Origin: Aaosphaeria pasadenensis | Taxonomy: Eukaryota; Ascomycota; Dothideomycetes; Pleosporales | Direction of reading: 5' to 3' | NCBI GenBank assembly: GCA_022813625.1 | Contig: JAKLMB010000028.1 | Coordinates: 310,001-374,000, forward strand | DNA length: 64,000 bases | Part shown: piece by piece, positions 12,759 through 26,097 of the stretch | Layout of the letters: each line of letters starts with the position of its first letter | Numbering within the stretch: the stretch's first letter is position 1 | The notes under the pieces: generated by a model | What the model was told of the DNA's origin: nothing | The model's input: the letters and a program-made list of their open reading frames with translations, nothing else | Databases searched by the model: none | Made by a program: the position numbers and the translations under genes

Positions 12759-14229
12759 CTATCTACGTAGCGTCGAATTTCCATTCAAAGCATTGACCTT
12801 CTTAGCATGGTCGTAGATCAAAGTCTGAGCCTCCGCGTCGTCAAGGAAGATGGTGAAACCATCGTCGTGATTCCTTCCGTACGAGTAGTTGGAGAAGCCG
12901 AACTGCCAGTACATGTCTGGCATCTTCTCGGCGATGGAGGTAGCTTGCCAGAGACCGAGGGCCTCAATGCGGGTGATGTTGGACGTCTTGCCGAGGTATT
13001 CCTGGCGTTTGTCGTCGGTGAGCCATCCTGGATTCGTGAAGTTAGTACCGTTCGCGAGGGTTGATGATAGAGTGGGGGAGTGAAACTTACCGTATTCTTC
13101 GTGGACGACAGGCTTTCCGACCTTCCGTCCCGACGCAGCGTGGTCCTTGATCCACTGATCCGTCCACTCCACCGTCTTCGACCACCAATCCGGATACGAG
13201 TGGAAAGTGCCGAAATCGATGTTCTCGAGCGCGAGCTCGACGTCGAAGTCGCCGCCATCCCAGCCGTTGTAGAACCCGTCCTCGTGGCCTTGGATGTTGA
13301 AGCCGCCCTCGCCGCCCCAGGTCACGAGGTGGTTCTTGTCGAGGCTCTTGATGTACGTGCTCATCTCGTCGGTCCAGGCGGTCAGGAGCTCGGGCTTGCA
13401 GTCGTCGGAGCGCGGGAGGTTGCGCGTGCCATCGGCGCCGCAGCGGGGCTCGTTGCCGAGTTCCCAGGCCATAATAGCGCTGGAGTTGGAGTAGCGGGTT
13501 ACGATCTCCTTGACGTATCTCTTGAATGCTGTCTTGATTGCCGGTAGGCGGTAGAACTTCGAGAGTGTTAGTGGTGGACTATACAACATAAGGGATAACT
13601 TACATCATCATGATATCTGCCACCTAGTTGTACAGTGTAAACATCCATACCACCGTAGTCCGCCCAGTCTAAGAAGTTGTTAGCTTATGCAAGATTTCAT
13701 TCGGAAGGAGAAACTCACTGTTGGTCAGAGCAACAACAAGCTTGATGCCGGTCTTCTCTGCAGCAGCGACCACTTTGTCGAATGGCTTGAGGTTGATAGT
13801 CGAAGTACCGTTCTCCCACAGTTGCAACACATTTGAGGTATCTCCCGCACCTTCGCCGCCATACTGGGGCAAACCCCCTGGGACATAAGTCTTGTTCTTA
13901 TCGTTGAATCCCCAGGTCCTGAAGACACTCAGACCTGCTTCCTTTGCGGCAGTGAGGCCGGCTTCAACGTCTTCTGCCTTCTATAAGAGTAGTTTAGTAT
14001 ATTATATATACTGTAAGATGTTTCAAACAAGACTTACGTCGTTGAATGGGAAATAGTAGGCATTGCTACCGGCGAAGTAGAAGTCCTTCCCATCAAGCAA
14101 GAATTTATTTCCATCCGTAGTGACGAATCCACTTGACGGTTGTTGTCTCTTGCCGAGGACAGCAGCAGCCGACGTACCCTGGCTTGCCACAAGGGCCAAA
14201 GAGATGAAAGTTGGCAGATCGAACAGCAT
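12759..14229 (-). CDS. Secreted GH5 endo-1,4-beta-mannanase
   Basis: Five exons on the minus strand: 14229-14038, 13980-13719, 13668-13604, 13556-13091 and 13027-12759, giving 417 residues. All four introns (47-63 nt) have GT...AG ends and agree in phase. Residues 1 to about 21 look like a signal peptide with a hydrophobic core, followed by a KR site that could be processed. The catalytic domain shows WELGNEP at 204-210, with acid/base Glu209, and VHEEYG at 324-329, which holds the nucleophile Glu. NNWADYGGMD and FHSYPDWW are further GH5 subfamily 7 hallmarks. The enzyme would cut mannan backbones outside the cell. There is no carbohydrate-binding module. N-glycosylation sites (NGT, NYS) fit secretion. 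Beta-mannanase is the best reading; another GH5 specificity is possible. Confidence 0.9.
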
Positions 14230-17200
14230 GATTCTTCGCCCTCAGTATTTGACAATTGAGATTGCTACAGAAATCGAACTCGAAAATTGCAGGCAAACGC
14301 CTCGAATATAAAGTCCTCGAAATTCAATTCCATCTCGAAGTAAATCAAACCATTACCCTTTTCGACACGGAGGGAGCTGCGGCGAGCGAACAAACCATAA
14401 CGGCGGCGGCGGCTCGTAGTGTAATAGCGTAGTGTATATTTCGATCCCCGTTTCCTAGAGATTCTCCTAGCGTACCTGCCAAGGTCCGACGTGAGTGGTC
14501 AGAGTACTGGTGAATTGTTCCATGACAGGGGAGTCTTAATATACGCGGTTCTGGGGTGGTCTTGGCGGGCTGGCAAATATCCTGGGTCGACGGTCCGCGC
14601 GAATGTATGCAGGGAAATTTATCGTGCAGTTGGAGGAGATCTTGGGACGTTTAACTTCTTTGCGTATGTGATGGCCGGTTTTGCTGGTGGGGAAACAGGT
14701 TGGTGGTTTGGAGGTGCAGGGGTGGTTGTCGTGGCGTGAGGTATGAGGAGGCAAAGCGGATGGTAATAGGTTCAGGTATATAGTAGGATCCGCAATCTAG
14801 AAGAAAGAATCTCATGAAATCTGTACATTAGCATGTCGAGTAAGAGGGTAGATGGCATGATGAAGATATGACATCAGTTTACCCTTGTGAAACTATGGCA
14901 CGGAATGGGCGGGCTGCGTCCTTGGGGCTTGTATGTGATAAATGACAACAGCCGAGGTCTGCTTGTGAATGATATACAAAGGGGGTCGGTGCTCAAATGA
15001 TCAGTATTACATATTAAACGTGAACAGCTCTTGATGATACAAAGGATACTTCTTGGACATCGGTTTCAGTAAAAAAATGAAACAACCGAACTCACCGAAT
15101 TCCCATCTTTGTCACCACAATTCCACCCTTCGTGTGAATCAATAAAACATCAGCGACTTTCGATGCAGCGCTCCAGAAATCTTTCCCTATCAATATGAAC
15201 GAATACTGTGAAAATTTCGATATATTCAATTACCACCCTCAATGCTCTAGGGAAGGCATCTTTTCTCCTCGTTCTTGATACCCAGGGCTGTCACTACCAC
15301 TCCGGAGTCGCCACCATTCGTACACGCAGTTTCTGTATGTATATACAAATACACCAGCGTTTGAACAAGATCCGTGCCCGTCGAGCTCAGCTAAGGCCAA
15401 ATTAGCAGCAACATCAGTTATAATCGAAAAGAAGACCGCATGCAGCTGCTACACTAGGAACCGATGATTCGTCTGGACAGGCGTGATCATCCCATTGCAC
15501 TTGTTCAGTAAACCCACACCAAAGCATAGAGGAAGATTAGCCAGAGATAGAGCGAGGACAATGAATCGTGTCACACCGCAATACAAGGCGGAGGTATTGA
15601 CGGTATCTGCGGCGAGTGCTGTGTAGCCAGGTATTTGTGATCGTGAAGTCGCCGGCCAGTTGCGTGTTTCGAATGAGTAAATCCATTGGAAATGGGCCAT
15701 GTCTGACGTTAGCAGCTGCTCTTTGAGGGATTGTGATGGAAGTGATACGATTTTACTATTTCTAACAGAGTTTCTGTAAGTCGAACATGACATTGACAGC
15801 TAAGAGTGCGCATTGCCAGGGAGAAATAACGATATGTCTGTCAGGTAGTGATTAGGGATTCACTGTAAGTTTGACGAGGAACATTATTGCAGGATGAGAT
15901 GTCAAGACATCTGGCACAACTATTGACTTGTGCAAAGATCCGAAGTTCTTCGTATTAGCCAGCCTTATTCGAGTAAACGCGTAGGTGAGATTGCACTTAG
16001 TATTATATATGAGGTGAACCTATGCGATTTGTACTCCGTAACGGGATGAAGATGGATAGCATAGTGAGGTTCTTCACATGATTCCGAGCTTCTTGTATTC
16101 TCCCAGGCATTGGGTTCAGCACATGCTGCCTTCAAGTGTCATCGACATGACTGGCATCCGACAGGCCAACAAACCTGTGCAATGTTGGCATACAATTATT
16201 ACTTTAACTAACACAGACGCATCAGTACAATCACACAGCACTAACCTCAATGTTTACATTTTCAGCGTCCCACAAACCGCTCCAGGTATAGTCCAGCTCG
16301 ACCTCGTGTTCGGTTCGATATCGGCGCCTTTGCGTCTAAACAATCGATGTTGAAACAAACATACGAGGTAGTGGGTACATAGGTGGAGTGAGTAGCGTGA
16401 TGGACAGGCGAGGGGAAGTATCTCGCCGGCGTGTGCCCCGATACGAAGTGGCTTTGGGCTACCCACCCGATACGAAAGAAGAAGCGTGGCAGTGAGTTTG
16501 AACCCGATCAATGGGCTGCGAGTAAGGCGTTTGGATTCTCTGCATACTTTGGCAGCTGATGTACGGCGATGACAGCTTGTCATGTCGGTAAGATGATACT
16601 GATGACATTGGCGCGCCGTGCAGGTGGTCTCTGAATGGTTTTTGCAGTTGTGAATGCGATCTCTTAATTAAGACAAGTCGCATACAGCGAACTCGAGTGT
16701 ACATTGTTAGGGCCTTGGAAAGTAAAAGCAGAGACAAGTTTCTAGGACAAAACTTCAATTCCAATGATGTTAGATGCACTCGCCATGTTGGAAGAAAATT
16801 CCGGTCATGTGTTGATTCAGGAGAGATTCCGACGTTCTACCTGTACACAGGGACTTGACTCGAAAACAAACAAACAATGTTCCCATGCGCTCCTACTGTG
16901 TATAAAGTTCCTGTAAATAGACAACATCACTCACAATAAGCTTCCGCGCCACCCATGCAAATCATCCACCCTCGCCGCATTCCGGCAGACGAACCACCCC
17001 TCTGGTCTATCCATGGCGAAACCTCCGATACCATCGTCATGCCTGCTCTCCATTCTATACTCTCCTCTCCGAGCCTTACCTGAAATGTTGGTGCCTCAGG
17101 GACTTATTCTCCTTCCGATCTCCCACGCTATCGATTTGTGTAGGTAGCGTGGGTTTAGGGTGTTTTGGATGTGAAAGCCAAGATGTGGGGCTGCGAGTTT

Positions 17201-20200
17201 AAGAAAGGGAGCGTTATGGGCACGGGCACGGGGGTTTTGCATTTAGAGGGAGAATAGGCTAGGTTGAGACAAGGTTTGATGGGTTGTTTCATGGAGATAT
17301 TGATGCTTTGCCGGATCTGTCTGTATTGTTCGTGCATTGGGAAGATGGTATGAGTGAGGAGAGGGTGGAATGGGCATTAGGGATCTGGTCTTCTGTGAAG
17401 TGAAGGGAAGCTAACGAAAATATAATTGGTGTAGCTAGATGCAAAGTAGAGGAGAGACTGAGTGATGCACTGGTGATGGGAGTACATTTTATCCGTTGAA
17501 GAGCCAGCATGCGATGCAGTTGGGATGATAACAACTGCAGGCAGGGTTTCGAAAGGAGGTGATACTTCTGTGCGGTGTGACAAGCCATCACAATAGGCAA
17601 TGCCGAGACAATAAACAAGTACGCATTCGGGGATCAGTTTACGATACAATCGAATGGGGATAAAACAGTAATGGAACGGTCATGCTAGGGGGTTAGTCCA
17701 GGTCCCAGGATGGAGCATATGACCCAAAGGAGGAAACTGAGTAGCAGGTGTTATGCCAAGCCAGAGCCAGTACAGTAATAACAGTGCCAGCCTAGTAACT
17801 CGGTATAGAGTTCCGATAATGTTAATAATGCGCTATGGGGGCAAGTGGAACCTCCGAGGTTCGATTGATTGAGTTCGGACGGAGACAAGAACGAAAAGAC
17901 GAGAATAGAGACGTTTTTTTGAATCATGCATGGTGCCGCCCTCAATGATCGTGCAGTAATAGACGGACAGAATGGCCAAGGCGTATAAGCGATTCTGGAA
18001 TAATATGGAAGAATCAATATTTCGCTTGCTGCTGAGATGATCAATCAGAGCTGGAAATAGAGGATGTTGTATACTTTGTGCGCGGTACGCAAGCAGCGCA
18101 TGCGAGTAAGTGGAACACGACAGTATCTATACAGCAGCTGCAAGAGAGCGAAAGATCTGGGAGGCGAAAGGGCAAAAGGAGGAGAGGACGAGAAAGCGAG
18201 GGCCAGGAATAGATACCTCGTAGGTATGTGGATGCGGCTCCCAACGTCGTGAAACGGTTTGACAATGTTTTGTGGCGCCGCGATGCGCTGGCCTCCAAGT
18301 CACACTCGGGCTGATCTACTCTTCCCGTTCCTGTTCCTGTTCTGCTGATTCCCCTAATCGTATTCATCTATCTACGTAAAACTCCGTACTCCGTACGGCA
18401 ATGTGCAATGTGTCTGCAGTTCAACAAAACTCCATCATTCCTCGTAGGCAGCAATCACGATGATGGCAATGCTGCGTTGATGGGGTACGGAGTAGGTATG
18501 ATAGCAATAGGGTCCCGATCTAGAATCTAAAGAGATGATGCACCGGGTGGATACTCCTTGCAGCGTCGATCTCCTGGTGGCGCGCAGCACCCGTGCCAGT
18601 AAGAGTCTCTTGTACGGCCGCGCTCCCCGTTCGATACGATGGTGTCCGTCCCTCCCCGCACGCCTCTCCCTCTTTTCTCTCCAACCTCCTCCCCAAGGGT
18701 GGTGTTCGTGTTCGTGTTCGGTAGAGGAGATCGTTGGTGATGCCTCGCATAAGATTTCAATGGAGCAATAGGGGTTCAATGGTAAGAGAAATTTTTAGAA
18801 CATTAGAAAACTCGGGCTGGACAGAACCATCAGTTTAAGGAGGGGCTTCGTCAATATCAAAGAAACAAAACGAAGCCAGCACAGGGCAGATCGGAATGGC
18901 GCGACGACGTGTGTGGAGGATGCGGCGACGGCGCCTGGCGCTTCGTTGCCAGGGAGGGACGTGTAGAGCTTTATTGGGAACGGTCGGTAGAAAGATAGAT
19001 ATTATTCATAGGTGATGAGCTAATAAACATTTCCTCCGTACAGTCTATGGAGTAGTACATACCATCGTGTGCCTCAGGATGCACTGTTCGGAATCTTGTA
19101 CATGCACATACAGCGCAGCGCGTCGGCCGGTCGGTATCCTTCACAATATGTAGTAACGAGAGGGAGATCTTCAGACACTTGAATTGTGGCTTGCATTTGT
19201 ACGGGTTCTGTTTTACCTTTCATTGAAACCTGACTAGGCTTCCCGAGCTCTTCTCGTATTCGCTTGGCTGAAGTCTAACTCTTACAAGTTTTCTACCAAA
19301 GAACCTTGTTCTGTTCTCTGGACACCACCACCCCATATGCTGTCCTCTCTGTCCAACCAGTCATGGCGTACGAAACGAAAACCCTCTCGACAGCTCCCGA
19401 GCTCTGTCAGTATTCGCCAAGTGCAATCCCAATATTCTTAGCCATGATGCAATCTACCATCTTACCTCGCCTCAGCACGTCTAAAGGCCATGTGGTCGGG
19501 CGGAATGCAGGGATCAATCGAGAAGGATGGAGGGAATGAGGGATTCGATGTCTGCGCCAGGTTCGCGCAATCGTGTCTCTTCTATTGGGAACATGTGTGC
19601 GGCGTCTACGCCTAGACATATGGTAATCTGTAATTATGGCGCAATTGTTCCCTCGATGTGTTTTTTACGATCGGTTGGAGGGGTGGACCGGTAACGAACA
19701 ATGTGTCTCTTCCGCAATTCAACAACCGAAGGTTTACGATACGCCCGCCCGTCCTATAGTTTGGGGTGCGTGGCAGCAGGAGTCATTAGTGGGTTGAATA
19801 TCTGCTCCGTACTTACCTAAACTCTCATGACCTGTTGAGTGGGAGGTCTATGACTACTGGGCTGGTTTCAAAAGTATAGCAAACTTTCCCAGCTTGGACA
19901 TGCCATGGATAGCGACTGCAGATACCAAGTGTACGTTCGTGCGTATGTGGACAGAACAGGCCAGAATAGGACAGGACACTGCTCCCTCCGCCCATGTACA
20001 TACATACATGACATGGCTCTCCTGTGCTCCTGTGAGGAAAACAACTCACAACATGCCTGTCCCGTTCCACTTGCAGTCCCCCGGCAGTTCAGGTCTATCC
20101 CAAAATATATTCACACCCTGCTTGGAGTTTTCTGAAGTTCTAGGGTAGTCCTTGGATGCCAGTCGTCTGACAGCCTTCCCTGTCCTCCCTCACCTCGGAC

Positions 20201-21185
20201 CACTCACAACCCACGACGATATTCGCTGTAAGGCGATTCCTTAGTTCACCACACGAAAGGAGATTGTATTCCCCCTGCGACGATCGAACAACATCTAGTA
20301 AACGTTCCGGTAAGACCAAAGTAAAACCTCCCCAACTACGCTTTGCCCTCTCTGGTATTCGCCCGCTTTGGTTCTTCCCTCTCGTTGCTGGCCGCCTTAT
20401 AGCGTTCCGATCCCACATCCCATACCGTGGTACCGTACAGACTCGTACAAACCTCCCGGAGGTCCCCTCCTCGTTGCAACTTCTCTTCCTCTTTGTATCT
20501 TCTCTCCTTCATTCGCTTTTCCTCAGACGTCTCTCCAGACTGTCATCCTCTCTCCCTTCGAACCCTTCTTTTTTGGTCTGCTGTACTGCGTCCTGTGTGC
20601 TTCTTTGTCTTCCTATACCATCACACTACATTAATGCTTCTTACCTGAATCACTCTGCATTCACACGACACTCGTTTACACTTACCGATCTCTCTCCTCG
20701 GGTACGACCGTACACTTTTCGTCGATATATCGAAACCTTCGACCAATCTGCTTTGCGCTTCCTCCACACCCATTCCGACCATCTCCTCAATATAGCCCTT
20801 GGCTTCGCTACAGCTTCTCACCTTGTTCTCACATCTCGTGCTTCACTTCAGCCGAAGCTCTCGTCGGTTCTCTAGCGCTGTGTAACGCTGAAAGCCTGCT
20901 CCGTGTATCACCAGACCAGCTCTCCACCGCTGCGGGAATATCTGCCATTGTCCCCCAGCTCTTCTGCTTTCTCTCGACAAGGCCTGCCCGAGCCTAATAG
21001 ACACTGTCCTTCTATATACGGCCTGCCTACGCTGATATCTCATTCACCATTAAAGCGCAATCGATGTCTTTGATCTAGATTAGGGCCCCCATTCCATAAT
21101 TCTAGCTCTCATCGCTTCATTTCAATCGGTCCAAGTACAAGACTGAACTGATCCACTGCGGCAGTTTTCTACAATAGAGGCCATT
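14230..21185. other. 7-kb gene-free region upstream of the chitin synthase
   Basis: No reading frame here has a recognisable domain. A 114-residue frame on the minus strand (15793-15449) has one hydrophobic stretch and an ATG but no family I know. From about 20260 to 21180 the plus strand is pyrimidine-rich and is probably the promoter and 5' leader of the chitin synthase gene. Four of the exact TACGGAGTA/TACTCCGTA 9-mers or close variants cluster between 16032 and 19045. There is no obvious transposon. Confidence 0.5.
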
Positions 21186-23869
21186 ATGTGGGAAGATCTG
21201 GCTCTGGTAGCCAGAAAGGATGCCAATGGCATCATAAATATTGACGAGCCTTGGCCAACGAAAGATGTCAGTGTCGGCAGAATTATCGAACGCGTATCCT
21301 GCTAACTTTTGACTAGATCATCTATGTCTCTATCGTTGGCTCTGTAATGCTCGCGGCCTTGCTCGAGTGGTTTCTGTGGGTCGCTGCTTTCCTGTATTGC
21401 TTGGTCAAGGTCTTCCAAAAGGCAGAGACCATCAGTGTCCGGATACTTGCCGTGATCGTCGGTATTCTCTTCTTCTGTCTGCGTGCCATTTTCCTACCTA
21501 TAATGGTCGTCACACTCCCGCTTCCTCCTCAAGTGACCAAATACTTCCCCGAAGTCATGGTCTCTTTTCTGCAATGGTTCGCCTTCTGGTCTTTTGCTGG
21601 TCTCCTGACTGTTCCCTGGCTGTTTTGCGTCTATCAGCTTGTAACGCACTCCGTCGGTCGACAGAAGAGGATTAAGACTGTCCTTGACGAGTCCTCTGCC
21701 CCCAAGGTTGTCATCGTCATGCCTTGCTACAAAGAAGTCCCCGACGTGCTAATGCGTACGATTGATTCGCTGGTTGATTGCGATTATCCGCCATCTTGCT
21801 TGCACATTTTCCTTTCCTTCGATGGAGACCAGGAGGACGAGCTCTACCTAAACACTATCGAAAAGCTGGGTGTGCCCCTCACCCTCGACTCGTACCCCAA
21901 GTCCATTGACGTCACCTACCGGAGCTGCCGTATCACCGTTTCGCGTTTCCCTCACGGAGGTAAGCGCCATTGCCAGAAGAGAACCTTCAGGCTCATCGAC
22001 AAGATTTACACCGAGTATCTCAAGCGCAACGACAATCTCTTTATGCTTTTCATCGATTCCGACTGTATCCTGGATAAGGTCTGTATACAGAACTTCATGT
22101 ACGAGATGGAACTCAAGCCAGGAAGCAAGAAGAATATGTTGGCTATGACTGGTGTTATTACCTCTACCACAGAGAAGAACTCCCTCATCACGGTCTTGCA
22201 GGATATGGAGTACATTCATGGTCAGCTTTTCGAGCGTTCCGTCGAGTCAGGCTGCGGTGCCGTCACCTGCTTACCTGGTGCTCTCACCATCCTTCGCTTT
22301 TCCGCCTTCCGGCGCATGTCAAAGTATTATTTCGCCGATAAAGCGGAACAGTGCGACGATCTGTTCGACTATGGCAAATGCCATCTAGGCGAGGACCGCT
22401 GGCTTACCCACTTGTTCATGATTGGCGCCAAAGAAAGATATCAGATCCAGATGAACACCGGAGCTTTCTGCAAGACTGAAGCTGTGCAAACCTATCGTTC
22501 TCTCCTAAAGCAGCGTCGCCGTTGGTTCCTGGGTTTCATCACCAACGAAGTTTGTATGTTGACTGATATTCGTCTTTGGAAGCGATACACTATTTTGTGT
22601 CTGGTCCGATTCATGCAAAACACGATCCGAACGACGGCTTTGCTATTTTTCATCCTTGTCATTTCCATCATCACCACATCGCAGAAGATCGGCAACCTTC
22701 CCGTGGGATTCATCGCCATCTCACTTGGTCTTAATTGGGTTCTTATGTTGTACTTTGGCGCCAAGCTCGGTCGCTATAAGATCATGCTTTACCCCCTCAT
22801 GTTTATCGTCAATCCGTTCTTCAATTGGTGCTACATGGTTTACGGTATCTTCACTGCAGGCCAACGTACTTGGGGAGGTCCTCGCGCCGATGCAGGCACT
22901 GCCGATTCTAATACCACTCCTCAACAAGCCATCGAGAACGCCGAAGCCACTGGAGACGATCTGAATGTTGTTCCCGAAACGTTCAAGCCAGCCGCAGAAG
23001 CTCAGAAGGGCCGCCCGGCACCCGTTCCACTCCAGCCGTCGGACCAGATGGATGGCCGTTTCTCAGCTGCACAGCGACTTCCAGGCGGTTGGTACCAGCA
23101 AGCAAACGACTCTGGTCTTACTCTACCCAACATGATGCCGAGAGATGCCAACGTTCCTCGTGTCCCCCTCCATCCCCACGACCCTCGTACTTCTATCGAC
23201 TCTCTCTACTCATCAAACTCAAACAATAATTCCATTTACTTGCCTCGTCGTGTCGAGAGTTTCATGGACCCAGAGGATGCTCGGATCTACCATAAGACTC
23301 AGGCGAGCCAGAAACCTGCTGGAGGCGCTTACTTCGAGTCGGGGCGAAACCCGGACAGTTCGCCATATCAATATTCTGCAGGTATGGCCAAAACTCCGTA
23401 CCAGGAATCAGTAGGCTCGCTTTCGGATGACTCCACCTACCAAGGACAGTCAGGAAAACTCCCTCAACGTCCCGCACACGCTCGTAGCAACAGTGATAAG
23501 AGCGCTTCCGGACAACGCACTGCCTCGCCGCCCACCCCGGGTCAGGGAAAGGACGGCCTAGAAGTCCCTAAGGGTGTCCATACACGTGACGGCCAGCGCG
23601 ATACGTCTGGCGCCCAGAGTTCACAAGCCCGTCAAGGACGCAGTCCGCTTGCGCGACAGAGCTACACGAGATCCACACAGGACTTGGGCATCGAGATGCA
23701 GCCGGCACAACAGCAACAACGAAGTCAGCTCCGCGAAACGTCCCCTTCTTCCGCCACAACGCCTCAAGAGGAACAACCTCAGCCCAGCCACGAAAGGAGC
23801 GACTCCCGCGACTCTGAGAAGAAGAAGAGGCGGCGTCTCACGAAGAGCCCTCCTGGAACCGGGAAATAG
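21186..23869 (+). CDS. Chitin synthase, division III, class VI-like (ChsD type)
   Basis: Two exons, 21186-21266 and 21317-23869, give 877 residues. The 50-nt intron has the less usual donor GTCAGT, a TGCTAAC branch site and a TAG acceptor. Two or three N-terminal membrane segments (about residues 38-140) precede the glycosyltransferase core. Core motifs: CYKEVP at 164-169, SFDGD at 194-198, DSD at 274-276, CLPGA near 346, GEDRW at 385-389 and QRRRW at 426-430. Further membrane segments follow at about 450-545. The tail from about 560 is hydrophilic, probably disordered, and ends in a KKKRRR cluster. There is no myosin motor, which separates it from classes V and VII, and the length fits class VI. 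It would polymerise UDP-GlcNAc into chitin at the plasma membrane. Enzyme identity is firm; class is likely. Confidence 0.93.
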
Positions 23870-25035
23870 GCAATCTGTAGCCCTTCCATCCTGAAGTTTC
23901 TACAGCCTTGCCCTTATCCACGACAAATTTAGAGTGTTTCTTTTCTTCTCTTGTGTACCATTTCATAACGCACATATACCAAAAGTCCGGCAACGTTCGG
24001 TTGATGGAACGTACCACTGGGGCATGTCAGGAGCACAATTCCAACGTGCTTCCGCCGTTACCTCACAACATAGCACTTTTCCTTTCTTTTTTTTTCATAT
24101 CAAGAGCCCCTTCCGGGGACACATTGGCATAGCACTACATGTCTGCATAGGGAAACAGGCGTTTTCAAAAATGCATCTGAAACTTGCACGAACCACTCTT
24201 TCCTTTTCTTGTTTTTTCGTTCTGTACACCAACTACTACCCACGCCTGGGAGGAAGCGATCCTAGGCGATCATTTCATCGCGACGGTTAAAAAAGGGGGA
24301 TGAGAAAAGGATTCCCGAGGAATCGGGAGGGATCTTAATAATGTACATTAGAGGAGATGATGGATGACGACAATTCGTCTGAGAGGAATCGAAAATTCGA
24401 AATTCAAAACAAGGCTTTGGCTGTTTTTATGTTGGTTGAAGTGATGTTGTGTGTATTCTCACATTCACGTTCATGTTCACTTTCACTTTCATGGACGATT
24501 GAATGGTTGGTACTTTTGGGTTGTTTCTATCTTCGCTATCGGACTATACAAACGTGCTATGAAAAACTGTACGTGAATGTAAATACAACAACTAATATGT
24601 TCGTAATGTTTCGTTGCGTTAAGGGCGATGTGGTCGTCAAGAGCGCAAGCAGGGGGTATCATAAAGAGATCGGAAGGATGAAGGAGGAGAGAAGGCGTTG
24701 TGGCTGTTGGATACACATGTGTCTGTTTGATTCGTGGTAATACGGAGTTTGGTGGACGTATGTACGTGGCGTGAAGGGTCTCGGAAGGAATGGGCGAGAT
24801 GTGGCGGAACTTTCGGAGATTCCTCATGGCGAAGTATTGGATGGCGTTGGGGTCGCCTATTCGCTATTCATCATCCACGTTGTGGCCATGATAGTCGCCT
24901 GAGATGTGCTGGACTTCCTTTGCATCGGGAGACTATTCGCTCTGGGGTTCTGCAAGGGCCAGTGTGCGAACGAGGAGCAATGAGGGGAAAATCAGTCGCA
25001 AAGCGTCGGGTGTAGATGGGTTCGCTGTCTGCTAT
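23870..25035. other. Convergent intergenic region
   Basis: This is the 3' flank shared by the chitin synthase (+) and the F-box-like gene (-). A 127-residue frame at 24357-24740 (+) starts with ATG and has a hydrophobic segment and several cysteines. It overlaps a minus-strand frame and has no recognisable family, so I do not call it a gene. Confidence 0.5.
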
Positions 25036-26097
25036 TCATCCAGCCTCATGGGCCAGATGTTCCGATTTCGTATCGATGCCATGCAGACAGGACCACTCGT
25101 CTAGGTACAGTGCCTGGATTAAATATGTGCTGCCGAACCACCTCTCGCCCATTCCGGCTCCGGGGATCTCGGATAAGGCTTTGACGACCTTGCCGTCCGA
25201 ACCCTTGCTGCTCTCATACACTTTCAGGCTTCCTATCGCCCATTGCATCTCTTCGTTGTCACTGTATACTTCCTTGAGCCTTGCGCGTCTGATGCTCTTC
25301 CGAACGTCTGGTTCTAGCGAGGCCCAAGATTTGGGCAGTTCCTCTGGCGATAGCGCCTCGCCTTTCGCCAGTTTCTTGCGGTTGCTTTCGAGGGTTTTCC
25401 GGACGTCGAGGTGGTATTTCGATTTTAGAGTCCTTAGTCGCTCCTGCTCTCTGAAGAAGAGTCGTATCATCGGGAGCCAGGAAAATCCTATCTCTCGCCT
25501 CTCCTTGCTGAACACAAGACCAGGCAACGCCGTATCGTTGATTAGTCTCCCAATGCGAATGGTGTAATGCGGAGTCTCTGGTTTGGATGTCGCCACGCGT
25601 TCTTCCCATCTGTCCATGACCTTGGCGAATTCTAGATTCTGTACACTTTTTGACGATCCCCTTTTCGCTTTGCCCTTTCCTTTGCTGGCCTTGCCACCAA
25701 GCCCTGTTGTTGCCAAAACACTTTCAACGACTTCGTCAACGCTGCGTTTGTCCTTGAACCACACTCTCTTCATCCTGTTCCCTTTTCTACTCTCCCTCCC
25801 ATTGCTCTGGTCCTTGTCGCTACCCGTCCCATCTTTGTCTGCGGTTTCATCCTCAAACCTGTCGAATGTACACGAAATTTCAGGCCTGGCTGTCTTTCCC
25901 CCCAGATTGTATTTCTCTAGTGAGAAGCATATGGAGGCGGAATAGCGCAGGTATACGGTGCTGAACACTGTCTCGACGTAGGACTGCCATGTCCGCGAGA
26001 GTATGCGACATGTGGACCATAGATGGACGGGGTCAGGGTGATGCGAGAGGATTCGAATCCAGAGCTCTGGCGGGAGAGCAGAGACATCTGGTGGCAT
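25036..26097 (-). CDS. F-box-like domain protein, otherwise uncharacterised
   Basis: A single exon of 353 residues. The frame stays open upstream to 26223 but contains no other ATG, so the ATG at 26097, directly before the F-box-like segment, is taken as the start. Residues about 7-45 read ALPPELWIRILSHHPD followed by a helix with the LW...C pattern, fitting an F-box-like fold, which normally binds SKP1 in SCF ubiquitin ligases. The middle is charged and Lys/Ser/Gly-rich (about residues 90-155). The C-terminal half is helical with many Arg, Lys and Glu residues, and has no WD40 or leucine-rich repeats visible. The substrate is unknown. The gene is convergent with the chitin synthase and divergent from the HET gene. 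Confidence 0.75.
   Translation of the reverse strand: MPPDVSALPPELWIRILSHHPDPVHLWSTCRILSRTWQSYVETVFSTVYLRYSASICFSLEKYNLGGKTARPEISCTFDRFEDETADKDGTGSDKDQSNGRESRKGNRMKRVWFKDKRSVDEVVESVLATTGLGGKASKGKGKAKRGSSKSVQNLEFAKVMDRWEERVATSKPETPHYTIRIGRLINDTALPGLVFSKERREIGFSWLPMIRLFFREQERLRTLKSKYHLDVRKTLESNRKKLAKGEALSPEELPKSWASLEPDVRKSIRRARLKEVYSDNEEMQWAIGSLKVYESSKGSDGKVVKALSEIPGAGMGERWFGSTYLIQALYLDEWSCLHGIDTKSEHLAHEAG

Noticed and set aside
15449..15793. 114-residue minus-strand frame with a hydrophobic segment
   Set aside because: It has an ATG but no family, no splice context and no flanking support; too short to call.
20264..20875. 203-residue open frame before the chitin synthase
   Set aside because: It has no ATG at its start, and its Ser/Leu/Phe-rich content simply reflects pyrimidine-rich leader DNA.
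24357..24740. 127-residue frame with cysteines and a hydrophobic stretch
   Set aside because: Overlapping frame on the other strand, low complexity, and position in a convergent 3' flank make chance more likely.
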